Source: Phallus indusiatus (lineage: Eukaryota > Basidiomycota > Agaricomycetes > Phallales > Phallaceae). Taken from it: 64,000 bases of DNA. Numbering within the stretch: position 1 is the first letter of the stretch; the number at the start of each line of letters is the position of its first letter. The stretch is from positions 682,001 to 746,000 of the forward strand of contig JAQFWX010000002.1 in the NCBI GenBank assembly GCA_027605045.1. Direction: 5' to 3'. Shown in pieces: positions 1 through 11,813 of this stretch. Below the pieces are notes generated by a model. The model ran no database searches. It had not been told where the DNA came from and saw only the letters and a program-made list of their open reading frames with translations. The position numbers and the translations under genes were made by a program.

Positions 1-1
1 G

Positions 2-1886
2 ATGGGTCCTTCTTCTGCAAGTCCGATTCGGAGTGAACATTTCCCCTCGCATCCTCAGAGCCCTGAATCAAAGCAGATTATGAAGCAGTCTTCTGCAGCT
101 TCTTTGACACCCTCCATGGCTATTCAACCCCGCCAGACCCCTTCAAAATACCCATTCTCTCCACAACCGCCTCAGGATACCCAAGTCTTTGTCCCTCAAA
201 TATCGGAGAAAACAGGCAAACCTAAACGGAAATTTGAAGGCTATCCTTCAAAAAATCGCTTTTTCTTGAATGGACGGATTCTTACGGGCGGCGATACCCC
301 TATACCTTTCATAATGAGCATCATCCTTGTTCTCGGTGTTTCAGGCACATGGTTTGGGACGACGGCGGTGTGGTGGTGGCACAATGAAAGTCCAGCTGTT
401 GCGATCGTCGGTGCTTATATGTGTCTGGTTACTATCTCGAGTATGATGGCTACAGTCAGTATAATCATAGTTTTTGTTACCGTTTATCCTTCATGATAAA
501 CTGATTATCATACCATCTAGGCATTTCGGGACCCGGGTATCATTCCTCGAGATTTGGATCCTGAACCTCCTTACGCTTCTTCACCATCTGACGGTTCTCC
601 CAAAATACCTTTGCCGAGGGAGATCCGTATACGTGACGGCATGTTCGTTAATTAATAGTTTCTTTCTTTGTCGCTTCTTTTCACTCAATCTCTTTGTTTC
701 CAGTATTCGGAATAAGTATTGCGTCACATGTAGAACATATCGATCACCTCGTGCAAGTCATTGCAAGACGTGCGATAACTGCGTTGACGGTTGTGATCAC
801 CATTGTCAGTGGGTGAACAATTGTGTGGGACGACGAAATTATACCTCGTTCATAACGTTCGTCGTCGTTGCTGTATGTTATCTCTTCATTTATTTCATTA
901 TCTCACTATATTCACAATCGCGTCTTTGTGCCTTCCCTAGTGCTTAACACTTGCTCTTGTAATTGTGACGGCGGGTATACACTTGTTTGAAATAACAAGA
1001 CAGGATCATACTTCCTTTGGGAATGCCTTGCATATCGCTGCGGGTAGCGCTGTAGTGTTTTCCATTGGTATCGTCGTTATATGGCCCCTGCTCTCTTTGC
1101 TTGGCTATCATATTCGTGTGGGTATTACACCTTTTAGATGTTTGACCTTGCAATGTGGCTGACCGGGCCGTACTAGCTTCTGATACTCAATATTACAACG
1201 ATTGAACAGGTAAGTCAACCTTTCGGTTCAATGTAAGCCAAGCAATGAGGTTTTGAAATATGATGCGTTTGTTTTTGTAGCTTCGCAATAATTATGAAAA
1301 ACAGTTGGCAGAAGGACCACCACAGCCGATTTATAATCCGTTTTCTTACGGGAAATGGTACAGAAATGTAGCCTATTTACTCTGTCGACCCGAAGGGTTC
1401 ACGTGGATTGAGGCATCTGCTGTCAAAATGGATGATCGGCGACAAATCAATCCTGCGGCGTATGAAGACTGGGAGATGGTTGATCATGAAGAGACAATGT
1501 CGATGCCTAGTAAGGCCTAAAAGTCCGCAGAACTTTCCAGTATGTTGTTACCTTCTTTTCACGTTTCTGTTCTAATTCTAGGTTTTCTTTCACCTCATTC
1601 TAATTATTACTCTTACAAATAGATCCCAGGCTCGCATCAGATCACACCAGCCGATGATGTGCCTATCAATTTGGGAGGGAGAACGGCACGCAAACGTTGC
1701 CGTCACAACCTTTTGTCCCTCGTTCCTTTTTCCCCCGTTTACCATTTGTGGCATATTTCTGAGCACGTTTTTTCAGTGAAGAAGACAGTTTGTTTCCCTC
1801 TCGAAGTGCCTTTTATATTGGCTGGTGTGCCTGAAAGGGGCTCTATTCTTCTTCAAGCTTCTTCAAAATCTCATGGCATCATATAG
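2..1886 (+). CDS. ERF2: Palmitoyltransferase Erf2, DHHC type (5' partial)
   Basis: S-palmitoyltransferase that acylates cysteines of membrane-anchored proteins such as Ras, probably at the ER/Golgi. The reading frame is open at the window edge, so the N-terminus is missing. Visible in order: a Pro/Ser-rich cytosolic tail, two membrane segments around 300-480, the DPGIIPR motif from about 534, then the cysteine-rich domain at 710-850 with CxxC pairs, the catalytic CDHHC and the WVNNCVG motif. Two more membrane segments follow (950-1130), then a TTIE-like (TTxE) motif near 1197 and a C-terminal tail. At least five short introns are needed; the DPG exon joins the Cys-rich exon if the donor is near 640. 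The last exon is inferred to start at 1623 and stop at 1886; a stop at 1520 is the alternative end. Family assignment is certain, the 3' end less so. Confidence 0.9.
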
Positions 1887-3275
1887 ATAACACCTAATTT
1901 TGCATTTTCTGTTCTTCCACCTTTCCTTTTATTCATGTTTTTGCATTGTTCAAATTGTAATTTTCCTTCGCCCATCTATTGTTTAACTTAGAGGATGGGT
2001 ATAATTGACCAATCAAATGGTTCTGATAAAGCAATAATTACAAGTAACTTTACCAGTTTTTGTACGTTTTTAGTTGGTCTTAAATAATAAATGCATTCTG
2101 TTATTTTTGTTCGTAGGCACTTGCAAGCTTCCAGAATCCCTGAGATTCGACGGCAGATCGACCAATAATTTGTATAATGAATTCCGCGTGTAGAAAACGG
2201 CGTGCCATCTCATGCCATTTCGCAGCTCGTACGTTCCGCCATCTATGCAGCCCGGAGCGAATCAGTGAATCAGGGACACAAAAGCACACGCACAAGAATA
2301 TACTAACCTGATTAAGCAAGCTATCGGCTAACAATGCTCATATCAGTCACAGGACTTACTCCAATCAGCTGTCCGACTGTCTGGCAATTTGAAAGTTTAA
2401 ACGATTCCGAGATGACTCCTATCGCGAAATCTTTTTACTTTTTTTTGAAGCGCGCCCTTTGTATAAAGAGTGATAGAAATCGTATCAATCGTGGAGCTCA
2501 CGTCGTTTGCGCTGTGCCCATGCCATGCTATGGAAATCAAAATGCACATTTATAATTATTTTTTAAAAAAAACAACCATCATCATTTTGTGTTATGTACT
2601 AAATACCGTTTCCGGAATAAAGCGATTTGATATATTGACTTGGTGTTTTGCAGATACATCTCATTCATTGCCTGAAAAGATAACCGCACAAAACATCAGC
2701 TTGAATAGACGAGAAAAGGCGTAGAGTAATATAAATGGATGGCCATGTGAGTGAACATGAATAAATGGATGAACGGGCGCTCGAGACGAAAGGGAACAAG
2801 AGAAAAAGGGACGCGCATGATCTGAGCCCGCCGGATAATCGGGGCTATGCGAGGATCAGACTCCGACCGGTGACCCCTTCTCCACTCCACTGACTGCTCC
2901 CCCTCCACCCCGTGTGAACGCTTAGCTTACTTTGTCGCTCACCATCACACCTTCCCTCCTATTCTTTCTCATTTCTTTAAGGTATGGATGCCTACTTGCA
3001 AGTTAAAGTTTGGCTTATTGACTCACTCTTTCTCTTTTTCTTTTCTTTCTTCTAGTCCTTATATTCCTTTCTTATCCCCGCACCACTTTCCTACCTCGAA
3101 AACAGTGTTGTGAGGCTTGGGTTTTTTTTCTGCTGCTTACACACTACACCTCGTCTCTCACACGCCTTCTCTTCCCTCAAAAAATTTGCTTCTCTCCTCA
3201 GGGCGATTATTGCCTACTCCCCTCCAAGTCTTAGGAAGTTAATTCTATCGTGGAGGTAGCCAGAATCCCAACAAA
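1887..3275. other. Intergenic region with pyrimidine-rich promoter
   Basis: No supported gene. The first part is AT-rich 3' flank of the palmitoyltransferase. From about 2930 to 3240 the plus strand is strongly CT-rich, as is common upstream of fungal transcription starts, and leads into the G-gamma start at 3276. A 5'UTR intron beginning at the GTATGG near 2982 is possible but not shown. Confidence 0.5.
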
Positions 3276-3650
3276 ATGAATGCGCGTCCGCATAAGCAGT
3301 CTATGTCAGAGCTGAAACTTCGACGGTTAACGGAGCACAACCAACGGCTACGAGAAGATCTAGCACGACCGCGCATGCGAGTTAGTGAAGCCAGTCAAAG
3401 GTATAGAATATCATATCTCGTCCTCTATCAATGATGGATCCTCAATTCCTGCTATCCTTTTCTCGCAGCTTGATTCGGTATTGTAAAACAACAAAAGATC
3501 ATCTTGTAAGTGCTGTGCTGATTTCAATGTCAAAGTTGACCATTTTTCTAAACAACCTCCACGCAGGTTCCGTCAGTTTGGGGACCCGTAGGCAAAGGCG
3601 AAGATCCATACGCACCACAGCAGGAAGGATGCAAATGTACCGTGATGTAG
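3276..3650 (+). CDS. Heterotrimeric G-protein gamma subunit (Ste18/Gpg1 type)
   Basis: Gamma subunit that pairs with G-beta and carries the lipid anchor holding the dimer at the plasma membrane; in fungi it acts in pheromone and nutrient signalling. The gene needs three exons: 3276-3400, 3469-3505 and 3567-3650, joined across 68 and 61 nt GT..AG introns to give 81 residues, the usual length. The product begins [18 protein letters not shown], continues with a helix containing [12 protein letters not shown], then a short VWGP element and EDPYAP, and ends CKCTVM. CTVM is a CaaX box for farnesylation and the Cys two residues earlier is a candidate palmitoylation site. All splice phases close exactly and no single ORF covers the gene, so it is easily missed. 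The neighbouring palmitoyltransferase is thematically related, but linkage alone proves nothing. Confidence 0.93.
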
Positions 3651-4798
3651 ATCGCCATCTCGTTGCCTTTTGAGACGGACATTCTCGTTTATATATACCA
3701 CGATCTTATTTTCGTCCTTTCTCATCTCACCCTTTGTATCCATCGAACTCAATCCTCCCCCACCGCACCCCCATTCACACGCCGAGCACTGCAGCAGCGC
3801 ACACACACACACTATCTGACCGTCCTTGCTATACTGTCCTCACTTCATTCTATCTCCAATTTCTCTCGATCTTTCCATCTCTTCACCCACAACACCCCTC
3901 CTATTCGGTTTGACCACCCCGTACTTGCGGACACATGTCAGACATCTCCCTGCACTATCTCCCTCTCCATTCCGTTCTATATCATAGAATTTTCAACAAG
4001 CCCTGCCATATTTTTGTGTTTAATCTTCTTTTATTTCGATCCGTCTGTATTTATCGTGGATGATTTGATGCGATTCGTTGGGTAAATTGGAATTTTTCTC
4101 AATTCACACCCGACCAACCAGACAAAACGGATCCAGTGATATCAATGACGGATAACGCAAGCGAGGACGGTTTCACTCCTATTCTGCTTTCCCCTCATCT
4201 TTCTCGTCTTTATTTTATGCCGTTTCATCTTCCTGTTGTTTTAGGTTTCCTTTTTATTGTCCATTTCTCCTCTATCATATGTCTGCCAACGTCACACTCC
4301 TTATTCGTTCCTTTTCTTATCTCTCAAGTTATTATATCAATTTCCTTTTTTTCCTCCGGCTTTTGCATTTCCGTTATTATTTTCAGCTATCTCTTATATA
4401 GGGAATGAATTTTGCGCATTCATCATCAAACTGAGAGACCACACCAGTTAGATCTACTCGCTCCACCGGTCAGCCAGTTACTAATCACCGGTTACGCGTT
4501 ACGCTCGTGAACGGCTTGAGACATTTGTCGTGTCGTATTACGCATTGGGCGGCGCGCTTGCTTGAGCGAACCAGGCGAATCCCGAATCATCAGCCCACGA
4601 CCTTGTCGGAACTGAAGCCAAAGACAACATTCGCCGTGCTAAGCCGACTGGTCAGTAATGGTAATTTAAAAATCATCCTAGCTTCGTAACAAAAAAAATA
4701 AACGGCATAAGAAGAAACCGATATATATATATATATATATATTGTTTGGTGTTCCTCCACCACCTCCTTCCCCCGCGTTTTCCGCTAGATTCTGCAGA
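3651..4798. other. Intergenic, CT-rich, with AT microsatellite
   Basis: No gene recognised. The stretch is mostly pyrimidine-rich on the plus strand with a short (AC) run near 3799-3812. It serves as 3' flank of the G-gamma gene and upstream region of the TLC gene. Confidence 0.5.
4721..4742. repeat. (AT)n microsatellite
   Basis: A perfect AT dinucleotide run of about 11 units lies 57 bases upstream of the TLC-gene start codon, probably within its promoter or 5'UTR. Confidence 0.95.
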
Positions 4799-6200
4799 AT
4801 GGCATTCGCTCTTGCGATAGAACGCCTGAATGCAGCTCTCGAGCCTGTTTCGCTTCCAATCGCTCGCGTGCTAGGTTTATCCCGGCTCCCAGCCTACTTT
4901 GGCACGATTTTATTGTCATATTTCGGGTTCAATGTTGTAGAACGAGTATCGCCTTTATTATTTGAACGATTATCTCCCGAAAATTATGGCAAAGCCTCGG
5001 ACCGTGTTAAGCAAGGATGGTACGTACGCTACCCGCTGCTCGACGGTGTCTCATAATATATCCTGGTCACCGTGGTCAAATTCATAAAAAATGACGCATT
5101 AAAATTAGGTCAAATCGCGCATGTTCGACGGTTCATGCTGTTATTGTGGTTTACCTCGCTTCAAGAGCGATAACAAAGCCAGAAATATTGCTGGACAAGG
5201 TGCGAGGCACCCATCCCGCCGAGGGGATGATGGAGGCTTTCTCTGCTGGGTAAGTGACTTTGTGAAGTGAAAGGGCTGTTTTTTAACATATTGACTAGGT
5301 AGTAAGTTTGTTTCCCCGAGTTCAAACCATTTCAAAACACGTGTTTTTGACCGCGCAACGCGTATTCACTGTACCCAATTCATTCACTAGTTTTATTTGG
5401 GACATTTTGGAGGAATCTTTCTTTCATTATCAAGATCCAGCGTTTGCGCTTCATGGTATGTATTAGCATTTGTAATCGATTGACAAGCGTCGAAAATGAC
5501 TCGAATTCTGAATATGTAGGCGTTCTCGTTTTGTTCGGTATAACCTTAACACTCCGACCTTTATTCCCTTATACCAGTGTTACTTTTCTGTTTCAAGAAT
5601 TGTACGTATATTACACGCTGACGTGTCTTCCTGTGCCATGTTCAATCTGGCTGAATTCAACTTCTTCCATTGCAGAAGCACACCATTCTTGAATTTCCAT
5701 TGGTCAGTCATAATAAAACCATATCCCGCTACTTGATCTACACACAAAAGTCAGGTTCTTAGATAAAACCAACCGCACGGGCACAACGCTTCAACTTGTC
5801 AATGGGATTCTTCTCATCGCCGTATTCTTTTTTGCCCGAATATGTTTTGGATCTTTGGCCGTAAGTGGTTCATTTAGTAAATTTTCTCCCTTTCTCATAA
5901 CAACGATAAAACAGTCATATCGTTTTCTAAAAGTACTTTTTGAGGTTCGATATGATTCAATTATGCCGAAACCTTTGTTCTGGACATATCTATCGGGAAC
6001 AATAGCGTTACAAATACTGAACTGGTTTTGGTTCGTATTTTTATTTATTTTTTTTCTGTCCTACAATGGATTAATGAGATGAATACATGCACCCTTGGTA
6101 TTGTTACAGGATGTATAAAATGATTGCTGCAGTGCGAAAGAGGTTTCGCAGTGAGGCACCGTCAAAGCCTAGAAAGACGGAAAGATCCAAATCTGATTAA
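4799..6200 (+). CDS. TLC (TRAM/LAG1/CLN8) domain membrane protein
   Basis: Multi-pass membrane protein of the TLC superfamily, which includes ceramide synthases and TMEM56/TLCD-like lipid-homeostasis proteins; its substrate cannot be named from sequence. Eight exons were placed: 4799-5019, 5109-5249, 5391-5455, 5520-5601, 5676-5702, 5755-5860, 5915-6030 and 6110-6200. They join in frame to 282 residues. Family features are the early W..R..STVHA segment (residues 74-86), FIWDILEESFF, STPFLNFHW before a luminal loop, hydrophobic helices, and a basic Arg/Lys-rich tail after the last helix (KRFRSEAPSKPRK). The double-Arg/Lys motifs of Lag1 ceramide synthases (HH) are not evident, so a TLCD/TMEM56-like role is more likely. 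The 27-nt fifth exon is unusually small. Confidence 0.85.
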
Positions 6201-6718
6201 TGGTGGATTAATATTGTTTTAATGGGGGCACTCTTAATTTATATAATTAATTAGTGGGTATGGTTTAATGGAAGGAATGTGTTTACTGTGTACTGGATGG
6301 TTCAGGTGTTGCGGATGTTATAGTGAACATTTAGAAAGGTTCTGCTCGGCATGGGGAAAATCAAATAAAATAGAGTATTATTCTGGTATATCAGCAGACG
6401 CAGACGCGTACGCGTGTGTTTTGTGTCCCTTGCCATCATCATCACCCACATCAACAACGCCATCGCCACTACATAATACCAACGACCAACCGACTATCAC
6501 CATGATTATGCTTATGCCGAAGTACCGAGCGAGTTCGAGTCACATATACAAAAAAAATTAGAAAAAGAAAAGAAAATAAGACAGAACAAGGTGTCTCGTC
6601 AACAAGTACAAATTCGAACCCGAGCTAATACCGAGCTACTTTTTTTTATCTCTATGTCTCATCCTTTTTTTTTAATAATTATTTTTCGTCATCTCGAACC
6701 GAAAGCGAAGAAATGTGA
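6201..6718. other. Convergent 3' intergenic region
   Basis: Lies between the stop codons of the TLC gene (plus) and SEC61 (minus). AT-rich, with poly-A/T tracts near 6550 and 6665 that could serve the two polyadenylation regions. No coding signal seen. Confidence 0.6.
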
Positions 6719-8536
6719 TTATAACAGGTCACCGAAGGCAGCCATTTCAGGTCCGCCAGATTCGCGCATGCCGATTTCCCAGTCTTCGAGAAAGAAGGGA
6801 GCAGTCAGATTTTACGAACCATAAGGCGTGACAAAAGGACGTACAGCTGTAGATGGTAGTGACAGCCATCAAAATACCAGTTCCACTTCCCAATGCGCCA
6901 ATGAGGTCAGCAAAGACGGATAAACAACCCAGAATGGCACCACCAAGAGCTGCAGCGGTGGGGATGACGCGCTTGAGCTCCTTGTACATGCTACCTTCAC
7001 GGTGTCCAGCCATGACCTAAACAAGGCAATCGATTAGATATATATAGCAAGGAAGAGCGTCATAAAAAAACAAGAACCATCTGCTGATCTTTCAACTGTT
7101 TGGCAATATCTCGTGGACCACTTCCGGAAACTTCAATCCAAGTCTTGGAAAAGAGCGCGCAAGCTGAGAGCATGAACGCAATGTAAAGCACAGTATGAAT
7201 CGGGTCGGCGAAGATGGCGGAGATTGTTCTGGGAGGTGACATGTAATACACGATTCCAGATGCAGCAGCGAGTTGTGAGCTGTTTTCCAGCGGCTTGATG
7301 ATGAAAAAAGAAGAAAGTCAGCTCAAAGAATGAATACAATGAGCAGGACAAAGCAATTTATTTACCTCCCAGACACCAAGAAGACGAACAAGGAAGTTGT
7401 CAGGGAATCGATTACTTAGCATCTGAGAGACGATAAAGACGTTGCTGGTAAGAGCACTCTCGAGCATGATGGGCATGTTGGAGGTGTAGAATAGTTTAAC
7501 CGGGTACACAGCTCGCTGACCACGGAATCGGTTGCTCTTAACTGGAATTTCAATTCGGAAACCTTGGAGATAAATAACAGCAGCAAAGACGATGCATGTA
7601 GCAACGAGGTTCATAATGTTAGGAAGACGTTCTCTGAAGAAGGCTTCTTTCAAGGCACGGCTTTTGTCGTTCCAGGTGAACAAGAGGTGGAACAACGCGA
7701 TAATAGCACCTTCGAATTCGGGACCGCGACCGGTGTTAATGGTTGTAGGGCTGAAGGCTTTCCAAATAATGGATTCGCAGATGTTGGTAGCAATGAAGAG
7801 AGAGATTCCCGAGCCCAAGCCATATCCCTTTTGGAGAAGTTCATCAAGAAGGATGACGATCAAAGAGGCGGAGATAAGCTGCAAGATAAGAAGGAGACAG
7901 ACACCTGCGCCAATTTCTGAAGGTTGACCATATAAACCGGTTAAGACGTAGACTGTTGCTTGACCAAATGAGATAATGAGGGCGAATACTAAAAAAGACG
8001 CAAAATAAAAGAAAGTTAATATCCACAGTTTTCGTATGCGTTTGGAACGTACGCTTTTGTGCTGCTCCGAAAAGAGCTCTATCTTCCTTGAGGGCAAAAT
8101 CGACTTCAATGAGGTTAGCACCGGCGAGGAGTTGCATGATCATTCCGGAAGTGATGATAGGAGTAATACCGAGCTCCATTAGCGTTCCACGGTTTGAGGC
8201 CAAAATGGCTCGAAGCCAGAAGAGCGGGTCAGACGAGTCGGATGACATGATACCATATAGAGGTACTTGGGAGCACACGAGGAAAATCAAGAGCGTAACG
8301 GCGGTCCATAGTATTTTTTGGTTGAAAGGGACCTGGCAAAAAGAGAAAGTTAGAAATTTACCCAAAAAGGTGTGGAATTGAATAACATACCTTGCGTTCT
8401 GGAGACGAGACTTCAGGTAGAATGGGTAAGAAGGGCCGGACGAGGTTGAGGAACCGAACTGGCAACGAACAAATAGTCAATACATAAATTCTTTTTTATG
8501 TTTGAATTTGAAATGAAGTAACTTACAACCGCTCAT
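6719..8536 (-). CDS. SEC61: Protein translocon Sec61 alpha subunit
   Basis: Pore-forming subunit of the ER protein-conducting channel (SecY family), through which secretory and membrane proteins are co-translationally inserted. Seven exons on the minus strand: 8527-8536, 8391-8458, 8053-8332, 7366-7988, 7078-7293, 6845-7016 and 6719-6783. The first codes only MSG plus one base. All phases agree and give 477 residues, the normal length. The protein opens [19 protein letters not shown], shows the plug/TM2 region ([28 protein letters not shown]), the conserved SFGQATVYV and [11 protein letters not shown] segments, and ends in EMAAFGDLL. The short divergent gap to the next gene (8537-8654) must hold its promoter. 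Confidence 0.97.
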
Positions 8537-8654
8537 TACGCACTAAAAAAAGGAGAAAGAAAAAAGGGAAAACGGAAACGAACGAGGTTTTCAGTAAAAA
8601 CGCTATAAAAGCAACAAATTTTTATCGACGTGGCGGAAAAGGTCTGCGTGAGAA
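8537..8654. promoter_or_regulatory. Short divergent promoter region
   Basis: Only 118 bases separate the SEC61 start codon (minus) from the first ATG of the plus-strand gene that follows, so the two probably share one bidirectional promoter. No specific element was identified. Confidence 0.5.
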
Positions 8655-9437
8655 ATGGTCAGGTCAGCAGACGAACATAGACGCCCATGCACGCTTTGTA
8701 TGCGACCCACTCTTATCCTTCTCCAGCTTGCGAAACGAAAGCAACAAGAACAGTTGGTTCTCAAACAATGGCTTAATGTTTCAACGCCTACTGCACGCAA
8801 TATTGCGCGCCAGCTTTTGAAAGAATGTAGTCCGATTCATTCACATGCTTTGTTTGAGAAGACACAGCAGATTGAGATTGACACCGTTACGTTGAAACAA
8901 GAGAAATCATCTACAAGAGACTGTTGGAGAGACAAGAATCGAAACCTCCAGGGAATCCATTACATCCCATCCGAAGCTTAAGGTACTACTCATTTTTGTC
9001 TCTACTTTCTGAGCCTCAAATCTCACGAGAACAGTTACCTGAAAAAGGTCGTGCTACCGGACCTAGTCGAACGCGGTGAAGCGCAAAAGATATATCGCAT
9101 GAGGGAAGCGACTTTGGAGGAACTAGAGCTCCTTTCACGCACGAAACCCCTTACTCTCAGTCAACGCAAAAGGCGAGGCGCGCTGGGTCCTGGCAAACGA
9201 CCGCCTCTGTACAAAGACGGTCAGATACATGAATGGCTGTGGAGTATCACTGAAGAAGGTCGGACTGCACCTTTGGAGCAGGAGAGGAGTGATTTGGAGT
9301 TCGGCCTTATTTATGATAAGGACAAGAAGTTGAAGAAATCGAAAGATGGCGATGATTTCTATGAACTGGGCACTGTGCGAGAGTCTAAATTCATGACTGA
9401 GGAGAGTATTTTGGAAACGGCGAAGAAATGGTCCTAG
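8655..9437 (+). pseudogene. Unidentified conserved-looking protein with apparent frameshift
   Basis: Function not recognised. The 3' exon (about 9036-9437) codes a charged protein, from YLKKVVLPDLVERGEA to ETAKKWS, and joins by a clean intron (8983-9035, GTACTA..ACAG) to a frame reading HRYVETREIIYKRLLE..HPIRSLR at 8882-8982. That frame has a TGA at 8879-8881, immediately before the clear coding signal. The plausible N-terminal part, from ATG 8655 (an RKQQEQLVLKQWLNV-type helix, to about 8880), is in a different frame. No GT donor and AG acceptor pair that I tested bridges the two without a stop. One missing base near 8880, real or a sequencing error, would restore one protein of about 240 residues. 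An undetected first exon is the alternative, so the pseudogene label is provisional. Confidence 0.5.
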
Positions 9438-9578
9438 AAAGAAGAAATAAAAAGTACAATTTGTAATATACATCGCAATATAACCATATACCATACTATT
9501 TACTAGAAAGCTGTGCCATATATCGAGTCAGCAATTACATAACTAAACTCATTCCTATTCAGCACTACAACCTCACAA

Positions 9579-10326
9579 ATGACAGTACGTCCTCACACTG
9601 ACTGGGATCTCTACACCGCTGATAATATAACCAAAGACCCACACAGTCGACATTCCAAAGGAACTAAAGGTGCATACACTTGATCATTATCGGGTCGCAC
9701 ACCGACTAGTCACTGCCACTGAAAGGGGCACAAGTTGTTGCAATCGATGATAACAAAAAACAATTATATAGGATGTAATCCGCAAATTTCGATTTTCACG
9801 AAGAAACGCAGGAAGTGCCGCTATGATCATCAAAGTCAATAAACAGAAGTTGATTATGGAAGAAGTAGAACAGTTCGACTCTATATCCCTCGATGATCTG
9901 GCCGAAGGTAAGTAAAGAGGGTCCGATAACTGCAATCTATCGTTCTGATTAGGGTGTCATCAGAACTTCCTGAGAACTCCCCTAGATATATTATCCTTTC
10001 TTATGAACTCAACCACGAGGACGGACGAAAGTCGTTCCCGCTCGTTTTAGTAAACTGGGCCCCTACAACCAGCGAGATCGGGCTTCTGACACTACACGCC
10101 AGCGCTTTCATTGATTTCCAAACAGCTGTCAGTGGATTCTATTTGACTGAATAAAACAAATCACTGACATTAGAATTCTCAATTAGTGTGATGTATCAAA
10201 GGTATACCTTGTCGTTGATCTCTAATCATCAATCGTTATAATCTGCTCTTTCAGGTCATTGAAATCCGAGACGGTGCTGAGTCTCTAACAAAGGAAGCCA
10301 TTAACGCCAAGTTATTAGGCAAGTGA
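9579..10326 (+). CDS. Glia maturation factor (ADF/cofilin family)
   Basis: ADF-homology protein that binds Arp2/3, removes actin branches and restrains nucleation in cortical actin. Six exons: 9579-9584, 9637-9669, 9772-9907, 9964-10127, 10187-10201 and 10255-10326, giving 141 residues, which matches the family. The first exon is only ATGACA; using the acceptor at 9635-9636 gives MTTHTVDIPKELK, the expected start. Further landmarks are RKFRFSRRNAG, ELPENSPRYIILSYEL, SFPLVLVNWAP, the LLTLHASAFIDFQ helix and C-terminal KVIEIRDGAESLTKEAI. Exon five codes just CDVSK. Five introns in 750 bases are typical of a basidiomycete. Confidence 0.94.
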
Positions 10327-10545
10327 AACACTAATGCATGCTATGTATATATTGCTTTGAGTAAGGAAGAATGAAATGAACGAAAAACATAACATTGTTC
10401 GAATATGTGCTGCGTGCATGCGAGAGACAATTAGAATCATTTAAAAGGAATTGGGGTAAACAGCCCGAAAGTAGAGAAAGAGGAGGAGAAAAAGAAGAAA
10501 TTTACGCCAAATGAACAAGAGGAAAGAAAACATGGACTCTATGTT

Positions 10546-11813
10546 TTACATATGCGTTGTTTCCGCGGCTGTCATAGGAGCATCGGAAGGGATAGCAGCA
10601 TCCGTTGGAGCGGTTGCCTGTTCAGGGGGAGCATTGCTTATCACTGTTTCGTCGGCCATAGCTATTCCAGTAGACTCTTCTGGAAGCACAATCATCGGTG
10701 CGCCTGCAACGACGGTGGCAGCGCTAGGTTCGGTAGAAGCGGGAGCTGCATCTGCCGTTGACGAGTTCGCATTATCTCTCTTTGTGTCCAACCAATCGAG
10801 AAAACATCCAACGTCCTACGTGCGTATAATGAATCTCATTCAACACCGACAAGAGAAGGCATAAAAAAAGACGAAGGTACTGCAAACCTTTTCAATTTGA
10901 CCTGGCAGACTTATCTGGGTGAGCCATTTAGGAATTAAACCACCAGGTGTAGAAGCCGTCGCCATTCTAGATGCAAATAAAAAACAAAAGTTTGTTTCAC
11001 ACATGACGGCTAAACGACATATATGCGAGATAAGAAAAGAGAACTTACCGCCATTCGACTGTCCCATCCTCCTTCTCTTTCAAAACCTCGACACTAGCAT
11101 ATCTTCCTCGCGTAGCTTTGACTTCTTTGGATTTCATCTCAGCGTCTTCGGAAACGTCAACGGGTATACTGATAATCCATCCTTCTCTTGAAGTGCCATG
11201 TTCTCCCCCGGTGATATGTACAGCTTGAAGCTCGGTGAACGTACGGGGACTGACTGGAAAGGGAAACTTGTAGTGAAGCGTCCAGATCGACTGGGTAGGA
11301 GAAACAGACGAGAGTAAAGCCACGCTCTGTATCTCGTGTATGAATCTGTCATGTCATGAATGGCTGAAGGTCAGGAGGGGCGACGAAGGAAAAGAAAAGT
11401 TATATAATGAATCAATGAATAACCAACGCACTCTTTCTCATTAATAGCCTTGTTCTTCCCGAGATAATTCCAAAAATCATCAAATGTGCCGTCTGTTTGG
11501 GGGTTGTGCACTGAATGTCGCATGAACCATGGGAATTCATCTCCAGGAGCCTTGGGTTTGACAAAGGTCTCGACTTGGTAAGGATGGTGCCCCTTCTTAT
11601 TTTTGTAAGTCTTGACGCTTTTCCACGAGCTAGGGTTATCAAGGATAGCTTTCGCAGCGTCGATTAGATCCTGTTCTGTTGGTAGAGCTGAGTGTTTTTT
11701 TGTGCAAAAGTTGTCAGCGACGTCTTTTCTGATTGTGAAGATGGAATGGACAGTGCAGACTAACTGGATAGCGTATAAAGCTTAGTGCCGAGGGTTGGTG
11801 TTTTCTGCGACAT
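10546..11813 (-). CDS. DUF3074 (START-like) domain protein
   Basis: Cytosolic fungal protein with a DUF3074 domain, a START-like lipid-binding fold of unknown ligand. Starts at ATG 11813 (MSQKTPTLGTKLYTLS), spliced at GTTAGT into LPTEQDLIDAAKAILDN. The domain follows: SSWKSVKTYKNKKG, PWFMRHSVH, then FDDFWNYLGKNKAINEKE, matching the conserved tryptophan and FW..L pattern of the family. Next come the exon ending near 11055 (AVHITGGEHGTSREGW, EWR) and a MATASTPGGLIPKWLTQ helix typical of the domain end. After FLDWL the tail (10546-10800) is low-complexity and rich in Ala, Thr and Pro. Intron positions were judged by eye. Confidence 0.75.

Noticed and set aside
7564..7927. Plus-strand ORFs of 110-118 codons
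   Set aside because: They are antisense shadows of the SEC61 coding exon.
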